64,000 nucleotides of DNA from Blakeslea trispora (Eukaryota; Mucoromycota; Mucoromycetes; Mucorales; Choanephoraceae), in the NCBI GenBank assembly GCA_025331445.1, contig JAIWNE010000007.1, forward strand, positions 310,001 to 374,000. Direction: 5' to 3'. Positions 24,160-36,289 of the stretch are shown here, in pieces; the stretch's first letter is position 1; every line of letters starts with the position of its first letter. The notes under the pieces were generated by a model. The model made no database searches. It was given only the letters and a program-made list of their open reading frames with translations, and had not been told where the DNA came from. Position numbers and translations under genes: made by a program.

Positions 24160-25902
24160 TTATTCATTTTCACCTGAATTCATAGCAGCCCAAACATGAG
24201 GAGGTAAAGATGAATCAAACTCTTCATCACTGCTATTATCCTTTGATTCTATATCTTCTGGCTGCTTCTTTCTACTAGAAACACCTCGAGTATCAAGCGA
24301 TTTACCCACAAGACTCTCTAACTGTGGTCGAAGTAATGATGTAGATTGGACACTCTTTCTTCTTCGAGGAGCAGGGAATTGTGCTGACAACAATCTCTCT
24401 GAAGCATCAAAATTGGCAAAACTAGAGACAAGAATGTCTCTCTTTTTAGGTAGTAAAGTATTTTTATCATCCTCTTCTTCTTCTTTCTCCTGAGTTTCAT
24501 CCAGTGCATAATGTATGGTAATTGGTACAGAAGTGGCAAACATGGATACAGCTTAAAAAAGGTCATAGAGATTAAGTAGGCTATTTCTTTTTCGAATAAA
24601 CACAACTTACTTGATTCTGACCCTTTCTTTTCTTCTTCTTCTTCTTGAGGGTCTGATCTATCTGTCTTGAGATCAAAGTCTCGAGCAAGATATTTGGTTG
24701 TATTACGCTTTTTCTTGATCCACTGAAAGCGCTGGTCTATTTCGGAAATTGATTTCTTCAAAGAAGCAGATATCAGTGGCTGACCGGTGGTTCGATCTGC
24801 CGATGTTGCCTTTTCCTCTTGCCTGTCCTCTCCTTCTTCTTCCTCTTGTTCTTCTTCTTCCTGTTCATCATCTTCCTTTTCAGACAGTTCCTCATCCAGA
24901 TGAAACATGTCTTCCTCTTCTTCTTCACTGCTCAAGTCCTGATTTCCATCCAAGCGTGTTTGATGGTCTAATTTCACGTGACGCAGTTGATGAATGGACT
25001 GTTCGTCTAGAGCAAAACTAAGACGTTTACCGGCAGGAATTGGTTTATCAGAGAAACGAACATGGTGTGATTGTCCAGTGGAAGTCTCTGCTTTTTTCGG
25101 TTGTTCTTGTTGCTTTTTATCTTGTGTCTGGGAGGAGACTTGGATCATTTGGGACCAAAGTCGATTACCCTCCTGTTTAGTATGTGTAATGTCTGATTGC
25201 AGTCTCTTTTCTTCCTCTTTCTTAAACTGTTCCAATCTTGTGTTTGATTCTATGCGTAATTGCTCTATTGATTGACCTAAAATGGATTGGACCTTTTTAT
25301 AAGCAGGTACTAATTCTTTAGGTATATCTAAGAAAGAGAAAATCAATATGCTTCCTTCTTTTTGATTTCAGTGCTTATGTATGACCTTTATCTGATTCTG
25401 GTAGACTCACAAGATTGCTTGTTTGTGGTTGTGTTAATAAGATGTTTAGTCGCTTTGAATAATCTGGCTTCTGCTTGACTTGGTGTTCAAACTAGAATAA
25501 GAAAAAGGGTTTAGTCTTGTCTAAGCTTGATTGCCATACTTACGATAGCGTCTTGGTGAACAACTACAAAGCTGCTCGGATTGGTTGTATTCACACTATA
25601 GACAGTCTCCATATGACAGTGAAGACAGGATGTTATAGTCCAGTTTTGTCTTTTGGTTGAGCGAGTGAGTACATTAAATTCCTAAGCAACAAAACTCGGG
25701 GTTAAAAGAAAAAAAGAAAGAAAGAAGTTAGTTTACTTACAATCTTTACACCTCCTATACCAAGTTCAAACTGCCAACCAGGAAAAGGCTCTGTCACTTG
25801 TTGTTCTTGTTTTAGCTGATCAAGTGTAGCTGTAGTATACTTTGTAGCAAGATGGATTCTTATATTAAGACAGTGACAAGCATAAACCACATGGCTTGAC
25901 AT
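24160..25902 (-). CDS. Conserved-looking protein with Cys-pair N-terminal domain, function unknown
   Basis: Not recognised. Reverse-strand exons 25902-25741, 25681-25544, 25491-25386, 25327-24611, 24551-24160 join in frame to 504 residues. The first about 110 residues look like a compact domain with CHC (VVYACHCLNIRIHL) and a later CLHC pair, which could bind zinc. A coiled coil follows (about 140-200). Next come Asp/Glu-rich disordered stretches around the short motif VRFSDKPIPAGKRLSF, and a C-terminal module SVPITIHYALDE, with the end SLPPHVWAAM. Two of the ordered patches (SVPITIHY and LPPHVWAAM) look like short linear motifs. The gene is divergent from LTN1, 425 bp away. Confidence 0.8.
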
Positions 25903-26327
25903 GGTTGCTAACACGATTAAAATATTATATTAAAAAAAAAAGAAATAGAGAGTATTATCAATAGGCAAAATCATTCCCGACCCTTTTTTTTTCTTATTGG
26001 CTCAAAAGTTTGTTTTGGTCATGACAGAAAAAATAATAACAATAACACTAAAACAAAGGGAGAGTTTTATTTTTCCAAGCTAATGTGTGTTGTCAATTTT
26101 TCATTCTCTGTAACTTTTAGATCCATTTTGTCTTCAAATTTGTCGCGTATTTGCATCCACGCATACATAGTAGATAGGTTCAATGTTGCACACAAGTGCA
26201 TTATCTTGATTTAATTTCCAGCTACTCAACCAAATTGAGTAAAAAAGAGAGAAGTTGCTGCGTCGCTTTATTTTTTTTTTTGGATTACTTCATTTCTTTT
26301 TTTTTTTGTTAGTTTAACAGAGAGAAA
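25903..26327. promoter_or_regulatory. Shared upstream region of the Cys-pair gene and LTN1
   Basis: 425 bp between two divergent starts; AT-rich with T-runs just before the LTN1 ATG. No specific binding site recognised. Confidence 0.5.
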
Positions 26328-29300
26328 ATGGGAAAGCCTACCAAACCTAGAGTCAAAGGCAATATGAAGCCTGCCAGTAGTAGGTAAGCCCCAGATAGAC
26401 AACAAATACACACATACGCATATATTGATCACTTTTATACTTTTCTTTTTTAGCCGCGCTGCTGAACTTGGTGGTGCTGGCCATGCTCTAAGTTTCGATC
26501 ATCTCGGTGGATTTGCTCAGTTTGTGGGCGGAACAAGCACCATCGGAAGTACAGCTTTACCCTCGCGTCCTTCTACACCAAGTGAAGTACCTGCAACAGA
26601 CAACTTGGATCCCGAACTTGTTGTGATCCTCAAAAAGATCTCAAAACGCGATGCTGTCACCAAACTAAAGGCCTTGGAAGAATTGGACAGCTATTTGAAA
26701 CAAAACAGACAAACAGTCAGTCGAATCCTTCAGAACTGGGTGATCATGTACAGCAAACTTGTTTTAGAAGTAGATCGTCGCGTGCGATTGGTAGCAAATC
26801 AAGTACATGCTCTCATTACAGCAGACGCCAAGAAGAAACTGGCTCCTTTTCTGAAAGAGCTGATTGGTCCTTGGCTATTGGCCATGTATGATCAGAGTAA
26901 AGATGTAGCCAAGGTGGCTCAATTATCCTTTAAGGCAAGTCATTCTTTATTGTTGTTCAAATCGTGGAAAATAAACCCAATTAGATAGGCTGTCTTTGCT
27001 CAAGAAAAGCGTTTGGGTGCCATCTCATTTTGTCAAAAGGAATTATTGGATTATGTGACAGACATCTTGCTTTTCAAAACGGCGGATACCTTGAGTGATG
27101 CTCGTTATGTGACAAAGGAAGATATGTTGGCTAAATATGCCCGTGTTGTCTCTTCTTGTTTTCAGGTATTGTGTTTCTTGATCATGGATCTTCCAGTTGA
27201 GGAGCGCATGAAATATGACTTGGAATACAATGTGTTGATGGATGATAGCACGATGTGGAAGAAATTTTTGTCACATGAAAGCAGCTTGATACGCAAAGCA
27301 TTGTACATGTTCATCAAGACTCTTTTGTTACATTGGGAGGATAAGGTAGAGTCCAGATTGGAGCTGATCTGTCCTTACTTTTATCCCTGTGTATTCACCG
27401 AAAAGGATCCAGTTACTCACTCAGACATGTGGGATGCATTGCTATTGATGACCAAGAGTAAGTATTTGATCTGTTGAAAAGAGAGAGAGAAAGAAACTAA
27501 ATTGGGGTATTAGAACAACCAAGATCTTGGCTTATTATTGGTAAAAAGAAACCTGCTTTACCAAAACTGTACAACTTTTTACGTTCTGGTCTGAATGGCT
27601 CTCCAAGTATTGCTTACCCAAGTGCTCTTGCCTTATTGGCCAATCTTCCTCAAGAATTCAAGGATACACCTAACTTTTACAATGATGTTTTCGATAACTT
27701 TTGGAAGGGTCTATCAAGCGATTATATCGATAAATCCAACTCCCACATCTTTTTGAATGCTTATGCTGAATGTATTGTTTATTTCGCCATCACTTTAAGG
27801 TAAAGCAAATAGCAGATAGAGAGAGAGGTAAAGTGAACAAATACCCCTTTTTTGAAAATTTATAGTAAGCAAGAAGATCCTGAGGCAAAAAAGACAGCAT
27901 CTCATTTGATCCAACAGACATTCTGGTCTTTGTTTGAGGTCTACTTTTTGAATTCACGTGATAAGGCAGTCAATGAAAAGATCGAATTGAACAGTTATGC
28001 TTTTCTCGCCAAACATTTGGTCGTCTTGTCTACAGTAGACTGCACAAAAGATTACCTAACTGCCTTTTGGTCCAATCTGGATCAAGTCCTGGTTCAAACG
28101 GTGGTTGATTGTGATTCCATAGTGACGCGTGCACCATTGGATATGGATATTTTCTGTCAAAAGACAAGTAAATTCTTGGCAGCCATTCAACATGAAACGG
28201 CCTCTCAAAATGATCTGGACAAATTGGCTTCTATTGAAACAAGTACTGTTAATTTAGCAAAACGTCTATTAGTGTCCTCTGTTGAGTCTAGTCTGGTGCA
28301 TAAGGACAAATCGTTTGGGTTGTTGGTGTTGGCAAATCAACTACTGAGTTCGTTTTCGGGTCAGACAATGGTCCATCATGATAGCACATTATTGTCTGCA
28401 ACTCGACAGCTATTGCGCTTATTTGAAGATGCTCCAGATGCATCTATAGGACCATTAGCATCTTATTATGTAACATTCATCCATGAGTTGAATGATAAGC
28501 CAGAATCACAAGTTTTATGGAAAGCATGGATGGAACAGCTATTCTCCATGTTAACCACACCTGGTTTAGAACTACGTAGTGCTAACACTTTGGTGCTTGC
28601 TTTGGAGCGTCTTTACAATGATAAAATTCAACTTGATGAAGGCTATCAATCGAGTGCTTTAGACTCTGCTATCAAACTTTGCACTTTCTCAAAACTAAGC
28701 CAAGTAGCCATTGTCATTCCTCGATCTGTATTGCAAAACTTTATCTCTTCTGCTTTGGTTTATCACTTTTGTAAGTCTTACCATTTATATAGGATTATTG
28801 TTAGACCCTCCTTTTAACTTTTCTTTTGTTCTATCTAGCATGTCCCATCTTATCCAGTGATGTAGTCACAGAAATCTACAAGCAATTTGCAGTCAACTTG
28901 GAAAAGATGAACACACTACACTATACAGAAAACACTGCATCTACAGCATCTGAATCATCCGTTCAAATCATGAAGACTGCTCTATCTACCCTTGCTATTC
29001 TTCAAAGCGTCTTCAAGAACCACAATGATTTACAAGACATTCCCAATCATATACAACTTGTAGGTCAATTGTTTGATGCCATCTTTATCACTCGAAAGAC
29101 AATGTTGGAAGATGAGGAATTGGTCAAGGCTGAAGAAGATGAACAGTTGACTCAGACGATGGCTGAACACGCCTTATCAAGTTGGCATCTTGTTTCAACT
29201 AGGCTACCTAAGGATGTGATGACAACCCTACTTGAGCAAGCCAAGTCCTCTATTACTGATGTTCGTTATAGCACAAGTCCAACAGATGCTGTCCTTCGTG

Positions 29301-32161
29301 TAGAAACATTGTCCTCAACCACTGGCATGCCTAAGGATCAAGTGTTCTTTACATTGATTGGCACAAAGGAAGAGTGGGATAAGCTAACTAAATCACTGCT
29401 TGAACAAGTGACTACAAGCAATCTCGTCTTGGGCATCGTGAACCCCTTTGCCTCTGCTGACCCCAAACCCTTGATAGACGATGAGGGCGAGCTTATACCC
29501 GTTGTCTATGATATCTATGGTCTCTCTTCTTTGGGTCGTCTTTTATCCTTTGTGAGTGAGTACTTGACAGCCAATCCTCTCCAGAACAACTTCGAGAGTC
29601 AAAACGATTGGTTGATGCTTGAGCTAATGAAGGCTACCGTTGCTTGTCAACAAGGATTGGTTGTCCCTGGTCTATGTCGCTTGTATGATACTAGAGCTAC
29701 TGAAGGTATTCAGGCATTTGTTGACATGAGTTATGGTATCCTTGAACATTGGATTTCTGTCATGCTGCCTCTTGTTCAACTCACACCTTCCGAATGGAAT
29801 AGTCAGCTATTACAGACCATTCAAAAGGGCAACTCAACAGGTAGCGATCGTCTTGTGGTTTTCGTTTCCACCTTAATGCTTAGCACAGATGCTTTATCTG
29901 CTCATCTTTTACAACATGTGTTTCAACGCCTATTGCTCTTGTTGAACCTGCAATCCAACGATTTAGAAAAATGGCTAATTCTCTTGAAGGCAGAAACAAA
30001 GGAATTGGAGTTACTATCCAAGGTTGCGGTCTTGAACGCCATCAAGAGCTCGTTGGACGGTACAGAAGCTTATAATAGATACCAAAGTGACCTAGCAAGC
30101 AAGCTCTCTGGTGTAACTCAATGGGAGCAATTAGATTACGATCCTGAAGTTGGAGACATCAAACAGAAGACAAACTATAGCTTACTTGTCCTTCTGAACA
30201 CCTCTTCTCTCAAGCATAATGCCATCCATATTCCTCGTCAACGTATTATGTACCTCATTCAGGGCATTCGTCCCTTATTGACACAAGACGATGATGGTAT
30301 AAGCAATGATCAGCAAAAATACAGAGTACGAGCTCAATATGCCAAGCTTTTAAAATACTTGGCCGAGTCTATCCAAGATGTTGTATCAGGTAGCCATTGG
30401 GATTTCTTCTTGACATCGTGTATTCGATGGATTGGTTATGCGGACACAACTCAGCCTGAAGAACTTTTGGTCGTTCATCATGCACTTGGATTACTACAGA
30501 CACTGCATTATTTAGCAGATGACAACAATGAAGAGTTGCAAGACCTCTTGAAGGAAAACCGTCGTATCTTAGCATCATCGTTAGTGCAATTGATGGTCAA
30601 GGAGCAAGAGTATCTTGAGCAGCAAAAGAAGGCACATGCAGTCAATAGCAAAGCCAGATTGGCCTATCAGACTCTTTTGTCTGAATTATTGGAGAATATT
30701 CCTGAAAAGACTTTGATAGATAACGATTGCTTCTCTCATGTAAGTCCTCTTTTTTGGTTTAAAAGTAAAACGTTATCTCATCATGTTCTTTTTTAGTTGA
30801 ACGCTTTAATTCAAACACAGAATGATGTTCTTCAGAAGAGAGCATATTCCTTGTTAAGAAAGTACGTTGCTCATCACGTCCAAGATCTTTCAGTCAAGCT
30901 TGAATTTACGGAAACAAGCGGTATGTTGTTTAAGCTCAGTTCCTGTTTTAGGTCCTAACATGAGTTTATATAGAAGAAGAAACCAAGACTGAAATTGAAG
31001 AAACTATCCTCAGTGTCATTCTTAGCCCTCCCGATTTATCTAGTTGGCAGTTGGACGGATTGGAAGAATCTGCAACACATGAGACCTTAGGTTATCTCTT
31101 GACTTGGATGTTAATGTTCGATCATTTTACAAACATTGTAAGTGATAGTCAAGTGCATCAGAAACATACTTATTTAATTTTTTTTATAACAACAGACTTT
31201 CAAACTAAAGCAAGAATACACTGCTCAACTTAAAGAGAAGGAAGCTGTTTCTTGTTTGATGACTGCCTTGTGTCGAATCTTAAGCATAGGCCAACAACAA
31301 AGCAAAAAGCCCTTTGACCTGACACCTTGGTCCATTACTGAATATATTGTTGATGGCTTTGATACAGCATACGAAACAAGTTTCCTCATCTTGGCATCGC
31401 ATCTGTACTATAGAGCTCTGACACACATTCCTTCTCTTGTTCGACTTTGGTGGATTGACTGCAAGAATCGTCAAGTGACAATTGCTGTCGAGAACTACAC
31501 TGAAAAATACTTCAGTCAACAATTGATCAACAATGAAATCGAACTCGTGAATCGCCCTGACATTAAGTCTCAGCTTGAAGATAATGAAGACAACAATTTT
31601 ACCGTCAAGACCTCTAAGGGCGCCAACGAAGTTACAGCTACTTATAGAGTAGATGAACAAAACATGCAGATTGCAATCAAATTACCTAGCAACTTCCCTT
31701 TAAGACAGATTGATGTGGAAGGTGTACAGAAAGTGGGTGTCAATGACAAGCAATGGAGAGGTTGGATGTTTGCTGTTTCTGCCGTCATTGGATCTCAAGT
31801 AAGTCTAGAGGATATCAAGGAAGTTTTTGAGCGAGAAAGAAAGGGATATTTATGTCTCTTGATTAGAATGGCAATGTAGTTGATGCGTTGACTGTATTTA
31901 AGCGTAATGTCAATCTTCACTTCAATGGTGTAGAAGACTGTACTATCTGTTACTCTATTATCAGTATTCAAGATAGATCTATACCCACCAAACAATGTAG
32001 AACATGTAAAAACAAATTCCATTCAAGTTGTTTGTACAAAGTAAGTGTTAAGTCTTTAGCAAATATCATTTTAACTCACTCAACTGGGGATTTTTTTTTT
32101 TTACTAGTGGTTCCGATCATCCAACTCAGCAAGCTGTCCTTTATGTAGAACTGTTTTTTAG
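26328..32161 (+). CDS. LTN1: E3 ubiquitin-protein ligase Listerin
   Basis: Ribosome-quality-control ligase that ubiquitinates stalled nascent chains on 60S ribosomes. Eleven exons: 26328-26383, 26454-26934, 26989-27457, 27514-27799, 27866-28770, 28839-30739, 30797-30920, 30974-31137, 31196-31798, 31867-32040, 32108-32161. They give 1,738 residues, close to human LTN1 (1,766). The N-terminus has the family signature GKPTKPRVKGN, followed by RAAELGGAGHALSF, then long HEAT/ARM-like helices. The C-terminus has the RWD-like region and a RING-CH finger: CTICYSII, CRTCKNKFHSSCLYKWF, CPLCRTVF. The intron at 26935-26988 uses a GC donor. The intron before 31867 was set at an early AG because this restores the family motif NGNVVDAL; a later AG loses the frame. 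Confidence 0.97.
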
Positions 32162-32872
32162 AAACCTTCATTTTTCATGTAAATCTCAACAGTGTATCGT
32201 TCTTCTAGAAGAGAATAAAGAACGCATTTCTTTTTTATTTCGAAGTAGAGGATCTGTTTGACCCTTTTTTTTTCTTTCTGAAAGATAGTTTATATTGTAA
32301 TTCGACAAAAAAAAAGATATTATAAGCCTCATTTCTTTATTGTTACTTTTAAGGACATGTTGTACAAAAAAAAGAAGGGATATAAAGTTGGATATATGTA
32401 TAAAAGGAGGGGAAAAAATGGCGGTAAAGAAGAGTAAATACAGGTTTGAAATCTATTGAGGTTGAATTGTTATGTCAATGCTGCTGCTGTATAAAATGGT
32501 GTTACAAAATGATACACTGCTATTGCTGAGATAACAAGTAGGCATAATGCAAACGAGTCTATTTCAAGAGCATAAAGTTAAATTAATGAACAAAGGAGGG
32601 GGGAAAACATAGCTAGATTGAAGGTTGGCTTACTGAACAAAGCTTTCTCCCAAGGCTCCAGCATATAAAGGGCTGTTTGTAATTCATATTGGTATTTCTT
32701 TTCCGAGAGGTAATTTGCTAAAGCCATTTGTAGTTGGTTCTTTGAAGAAAAGGAGGAAAGAGAGAGAGAGAGAGAGGAGAGAAAGAAGAGGGGGCAGAAA
32801 ATAAAACAAAGAGCAGTGTAACACATAGTAATCCTTTTTTTTTTTTATTCCATAAATTTGTGACAATTAAAT
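32162..32872. other. Intergenic, convergent 3' ends
   Basis: About 0.7 kb between LTN1 and the Elongin B-like gene, with T- and A-runs and a GA-rich tract at 32755-32800. No gene supported. Confidence 0.6.
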
Positions 32873-33284
32873 TTAAGCTCTGCCTTTTCCTTTCTCCTTC
32901 TTTGCACTAGTAGGTGGAGGCACGACTTCATCTTCTTCCATATCATCATCCAATAACTCTGGTTCTGTAACATTCACATTCTCCCATTGTCCTTTGTTTC
33001 AAATGAGAGTCAACAACCTTCTTTAGGCTATAAAAAAAAAGTAAATTACCTTGATCTTTGTCAAAATAGACAAAATAGACTACGCCATTGTTTTCTAAAG
33101 ACTTGGGGTTCTCTAGTATTGTGTATCCACTTTGATTTCTATCTTCTACAAGTAGTCTCACTTCATCGTTTGATTTCTTGTTGTCTAGTGCCTGACATAG
33201 CTTTGTCTTTATCTCGTCAACTGAGTCTGTTGGGTCTGTGCATAAAAATACAACTGCTTTTTCTCTTTTGGCTCTAATATACAT
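32873..33284 (-). CDS. Elongin B-like ubiquitin-fold protein
   Basis: Two reverse-strand exons, 33284-33050 and 32991-32873, give 117 residues; human Elongin B has 118. The start MYIRAKREKAVVFL parallels the Elongin B start (MFVRIRRQKTTIF). The ubiquitin fold continues through DSVDEIKTKLCQAL and DEVRLLVED, and the C-terminal exon is an acidic-to-basic tail (MEEDEVVPPPTSAKKEKGKG). Elongin B pairs with Elongin C in cullin-RING ubiquitin ligases and transcription elongation complexes. Baker's yeast lacks it. The call rests on length and N-terminal likeness; a divergent ubiquitin-like protein is the alternative. Confidence 0.75.
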
Positions 33285-36200
33285 TGCTGGTTTGGACTAT
33301 GTTTAGTTATGAGTATGCCTTGTAGCCTAAAAGTATGCGCATTCATTTCTTACCATATTCAAAAATTTACAACGAACACTTGTCTAGTAAGAAAAGGAAA
33401 AAAAAAGAAAGAGTGTATAGAAAAATGGAATAAAGACGAAAATATAAAATGAAATACGCGGTAAAGCTTCAGCCAATCAGATACTTTCTCAGCATGAACT
33501 GCTTTTATCTAAAAAAAGAAAACGACAGAATACTTTATCGTCTTCTTGGTATGTCTCCTTTCCTTTTAGTTTTGCAAATACTACAAGAAGATGTTCATGG
33601 TGCTATAACTGTCTCCTTTCTTTATCCCCTCCCTCCTCCTCCTCCCACTTATTCTTGCCACGTTAAGTTGTTGAACTATCAACAATATGATCAATTCATG
33701 AGTCATCTTTGCCTGTTGCATGGTTATTGGATGCATTATACATGTTTTACAGAAATAAAAGCTCAAATACTAGAATAAAATGAAAGGAATTAATGCAAAA
33801 CTAGCACTTCGCATAAAAGAAAAACTGGCGCCTTACTGAAAGCAGGAGAAAATCTTGAGACAATAATTTTTTACAAACAGCATGTTCTTTGCATCAGTTC
33901 CACCAACTTAAATCATGCACTAATTCAACTCTTGAAAAAAGAAAGGGATGAAGGGCGGGAGACTTTTTGTTTGTCAGGTATGGCTGAAAACTTCCTTCAA
34001 GCAAGAACATCAGTTTCTTTATAAGGAACCCTATAACTATATCTGTCTCTTTATCAACCTCTATGTTTCAAAAAAAAAAAAAAAAAAAAAAGCCTGTATG
34101 TTTCTACTTTTTAGCTAAAAGATAAAGATTTTTGGCACCAATGCTTTGTTTGCTACATCTCGAGACATAAAACTACTTTGTCTTTTTAATAATTTTGAAT
34201 CGCAAATAGAAACCAACATATAAACTCTGACGTTCTAGTCATACCTTTATCAATGCAATTTCCGAGCATAAATTAATCCACCTCATCTTGGCTAATAGGC
34301 TCATAGAGAATATGGCAATTAAGCTTATAGCGTAGAGAGATAAAATGCTCTACATGATTTGTCATTAAAAGAAAAGATAGTTGGTAAATTGTTCAGAACA
34401 ATAAGCAAACTAACTGCAGGTTTTTTTTTTCTCCAGACCCTGAATTTTAATCTGCCTAAATATCGCAATTTATATATAAGGAACAGCATAGAAAACAAAA
34501 AAGAAACCTTTGATAAAGGAGAATACAACACGCCAATCTTCTGTGCTATAAAAACTACGTCTATTGAAACTACAGTGTTGCTTAGAGTTATAGAAAACGA
34601 ATGGAAGTACCGTTTAATCATGTAACAAGATTGGTTTTGACCCAAGGCATACTTGACATAGTTAGGGATTTCGAAAATGGAATGTAGTGTCTTTTCGTGC
34701 TTTTTTTTTTTTTTACTAAACTGATTATGCTCCATTCACATTTTATTGAAAAATGTTTTAATGTGGAGAAAAGTTTCATACAAAAATGGTGTTTATAAAA
34801 GAAATGAGCTTAAAACATTCTAGACTAAATAGGCCAAACAGCATGTAAAAAAGAACATATGGAACATGTGTGTTACCTTTTGCATGTCAAGGCAGAAAAA
34901 AAAAAAGAAAGGTGTCGAGTACCAAGAACAGAAACGACATGTTGATACCAAGGTTTTAGCTCAGGCTGATTTGTAACTAATTAATCAATGAGATAAGAAG
35001 CTTATTTCAAACAATCAAAGTCTTTTCCTTTCTTTTTTTGAGCTATAAAAATGCTATTATAACGTGCAGCAGAGTCGTTTGAAGTGTTTTTAATGCTGTA
35101 AATAATAATGAATCCTGCATATATGAAGCAACTGCTGTTGTAATTCAATTGCAGATTGTTTTGTATCCAGTCGAAATGATCTAACATAACATGAGCTTAT
35201 ATGATGAAAGGAACTGATGTTAATGTACTTTGATAGAAACCCTTGATAACTTATTGCAAATAGAAGTCATCTAATTTGAAAAAGACTGAGTGGATGTATT
35301 TAGGATAGCAACTTTTACAAAAAAAAAAAAAAAAAAAAAAAAAAAAGACTTGAGCTTGAAATCTATTTTCTTCAGGCATTCTTGATCCAAGTATAGAAGC
35401 TACTATGACTCTAATTAAAGCTACGGATCAGTTACATCTATATCAACTAATAGTCGAGACATGATGCTTGCTCTAGCATTTTCCGTTGTCAACTTTGTTT
35501 ATCTTTAAGACACTACTAAATAGAAAGCAAGTGCAAGTATATTATCATCTTTCGAAAAAAAAAATTATAGTCTAATTCTGTCCCTATGTTTGTATTTTTC
35601 ATTGTTCTCTTTTAGTACTCGATCTACAATGCCAATGTAACGTAATCATTGCTCTCCATCGTGATAGTAACGAACAATAGTAAGTTTATGCAAATTAACC
35701 ATATATAACCACTCATAAACAGCACTTCGTCATACATTGCAGTTATTAAACTTCTCTAACTGTGATATATTAAACTTAGAGACTTTTCAGGGAGTTTCAA
35801 TAGATCGAGGTCAAATCCAAACAAAGTATATGCCCATGAATACAACGCGTTTATGTGAAACAATGCAAGAATCATGTATTGACACAATGCCTTGTAGCCG
35901 AGCTTAAAGAACATTTTGTGTACCGAGGTTAGATAAATGTTTGATCAGTATGCTATGTCTGTTTGCGTATACATTGAGTCACTGGAGATTTCGCTTCACT
36001 TACTCTATCATTCTTTAAATGACTGAGCCATGTTACACATATTTATTGCGATTTCAAACTAATCTACTTTTGATTGTAACACACAAGGTCTGGAAAAATA
36101 TTCAGTGTGGCCTCCTTTTTTTTTTTAATTTCTGTTTGCTTTTCTATATTTTTTTTATATACATCTTTTCATTATCATCTTTTTTTTTTCTCTTTAAATA

Positions 36201-36289
36201 TTTTCTTTGTTGGATTCATTTTAAGGCCCTGTACACTCTTTTCTTCTTTTCATTCATTCTTTTAAATACCTGTTTATTGACATAATATA
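33285..36289. other. Gene-free 3 kb stretch
   Basis: Very AT-rich with A-runs of 22 (34070-34091) and 28 (35319-35346) bases, a CT-rich tract at 33610-33650, and a T-rich leader ahead of the BOI-like gene (36100-36280). No gene, RNA gene or repeat family recognised. Confidence 0.6.

Noticed and set aside
26328..33284. LTN1 plus Elongin B-like as a ubiquitin gene cluster.
   Set aside because: The two genes are convergent and separate, and eukaryotic neighbours of this kind are usually coincidental.
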